44,363 nucleotides of DNA from Symbiodinium natans. Its lineage: Eukaryota; Sar; Dinophyceae; Suessiales; Symbiodiniaceae. The translations under genes and the position numbers were made by a program. Where the stretch lies: NCBI GenBank assembly GCA_905221605.1, contig CAJNDS010000095.1:188001-232363 (forward strand), given 5' to 3'. The notes under the pieces are model-generated. The model searched no databases, had not been told where the DNA came from, and saw only the letters and a list, made by a program, of their open reading frames with translations. Within the stretch, counting starts at the first letter, position 1, and each line of letters opens with the position of its first letter. Of the stretch, positions 43,244 through 44,363 are shown piece after piece.

Positions 43244-43321
43244 ACAAGCTCAAGACGAGAAGGTACTTCCTCCAAGCTGAAGAAGCCGCAGCTTCTCGGC
43301 CCCTGCTGTCACCCCAGAAGC

Positions 43322-43362
43322 TGTGTGGATGCGTGTGGATGCGTGTGGATGCGTGTGGATGT
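43322..43362. repeat. Tandem repeat TGTGGATGCG (4 copies)
   Basis: A perfect 10-bp unit GTGTGGATGC in head-to-tail register, the second decamer array within 150 bp. Confidence 0.9.
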
Positions 43363-44324
43363 GGTCATTGCAAAGCAAGCCATAGCAAGTAGTGAAAGCT
43401 TTGCAACACCTTGCCATCCCATAATGCCGCTGCATCTGCATGTCTCAGGTTCGCCGTTGACACCGACAGCTTCTCGTCTCAGGCACAGCAGTTTCAGTGG
43501 CGCTAGACTGTTGGATGTCGACAAGTACAGGCACATACCGTAAAAACACACATCCAGAAATATCCAGAATCATCAAGACATGTAGCGTCTCATTGGCATC
43601 AGCTGGGCAGTGATGGGTTGGGCGGGTGGACAACAATCGTCTCTTCACCAAATTCCACGAATCGCAGAGTGGAGCCCCGGAGCCCCCGCCAAGGCGGAGG
43701 TCAGGGGAGAAGGGGAACAGGGACATGGAGGGACCCGCTTGGGCGTTGGAGCCAATAGCTGTTCCGTCAATGAGGAGTGAGGCGAGAAGATTGCTTCAGG
43801 GATTTCATGCGCAGTCACAGCGCAACTTTTTTAGTGCATTACACTTTCTCTCTTCGAATTGCACAAGGCAGATGGTGAATCACATGATTTGATGTGATTG
43901 CCAGGGATCGCTTGAAGCCCTGCCAATTCCGACTCCCGCCTGGATCTTTCAGTGTTGTGTGCCTTCAATGAGAGTTTCTGGATGTTCAACTGGTAAGGCT
44001 CATCATGTTGTCAGATATGTCAGATGCAGGCCAGGAGTGATCCGATGAATGCGATGCGAGCCTCGGCTTCTCGTGGAGACGGCCGTGGCCTGAGATGTGG
44101 GGAGGTCCAGTTCGGCACTGGTCGCAATCTCAAAAATGTCTAAATGCTCCAATGATGAGGATCAGCAGCATCAGATTGGCATGGCTCAGCCGGTTCAGCC
44201 GGTTCAGCCGCGTCGGAGACATGGCCAGGCCAGGCCACGGTTACGGTAGTTTACCCAGCTCTGCGAGCAGTGATTTTGTCAATTCGGCCTGGCCCCCAAT
44301 AAGCTATACAACCGCTCGAAGAAG

Positions 44325-44363
44325 GCTTGCCTGCAGGCAGCTCGGGCTGAGAGTCGAAAGTTT
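44325..44363 (+). CDS. Possible exon running off the right edge
   Basis: After CGAAGAAG the frame reads ACLQAARAESRKF, Ala/Arg-rich and helical, open to the end of the window and GC-rich at third positions just upstream as well (LAPNKLYNRSKK). It is too short to be sure. In 43400-44320 I see only a Pro/Arg-rich open frame (43626-43892) that I cannot support. Confidence 0.25.

Noticed and set aside
1-44363. tRNA, rRNA or other structured RNA genes
   Set aside because: I saw no convincing cloverleaf, conserved rRNA stretch or snRNA motif by eye; short ones could be missed without a covariance search.

Overview
The window reads as nuclear DNA of a dinoflagellate, most likely a symbiodiniacean or a relative; this is inferred from gene architecture, not from a marker gene. 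Coding sequence is cut into many short exons (23 bp to about 400 bp). Introns end in AG and the next exon usually starts with G, but they begin with GC or GA as often as with GT. Third codon positions are GC-rich in exons, simple repeats are abundant, and every gene I can reconstruct lies on the + strand, as in dinoflagellate unidirectional gene arrays. There is one relic-like match to the dinoflagellate spliced leader.

Layout. (1) 47-3643: 3' part of a coiled-coil protein gene. (2) 3644-5435: unresolved spacer with a minus-strand ORF and a small calpain-like stretch. (3) 5436-13812: a 16-exon gene for a 423-residue protein with two RRM domains, the best-supported gene here; its 3.7-kb third intron holds GA and CAGA microsatellites and the spliced-leader-like match. 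(4) 13813-17474: no clear gene, but a MITE-like element, C-rich and AT-rich blocks and degenerate telomere-type repeats. (5) 17475-17710: two exons matching the middle of a calpain protease core. (6) 18952-25900: coiled-coil exons, possibly two genes. (7) 27150-29152: an IQANK1-like ankyrin-repeat gene. (8) 29253-31539: another helical/coiled-coil gene. (9) 31540-34902: weak coding-like patches, then a C-rich minisatellite and an inverted-repeat element. (10) 34903-36163: an alpha-helical protein gene of unknown family, followed by a 10-bp satellite. (11) 38171-38664: a small EF-hand protein gene. (12) 38729-44363: several short ORFs of lower confidence and the start of a possible exon at the right edge.

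The genes do not form an obvious pathway. The products are an RNA-binding protein, a protease-like fragment, an ankyrin protein, a calcium-binding protein and several coiled-coil proteins. The strongest biological signals are the splice-site system (GC donors outnumber GT donors in the best models), micro-exons, donor/acceptor dinucleotide repeats of the kind left by introner insertion, and several undescribed non-coding repeat structures. Exon boundaries were derived by eye from reading frame, phase closure, splice dinucleotides and third-position GC; no database search was possible.
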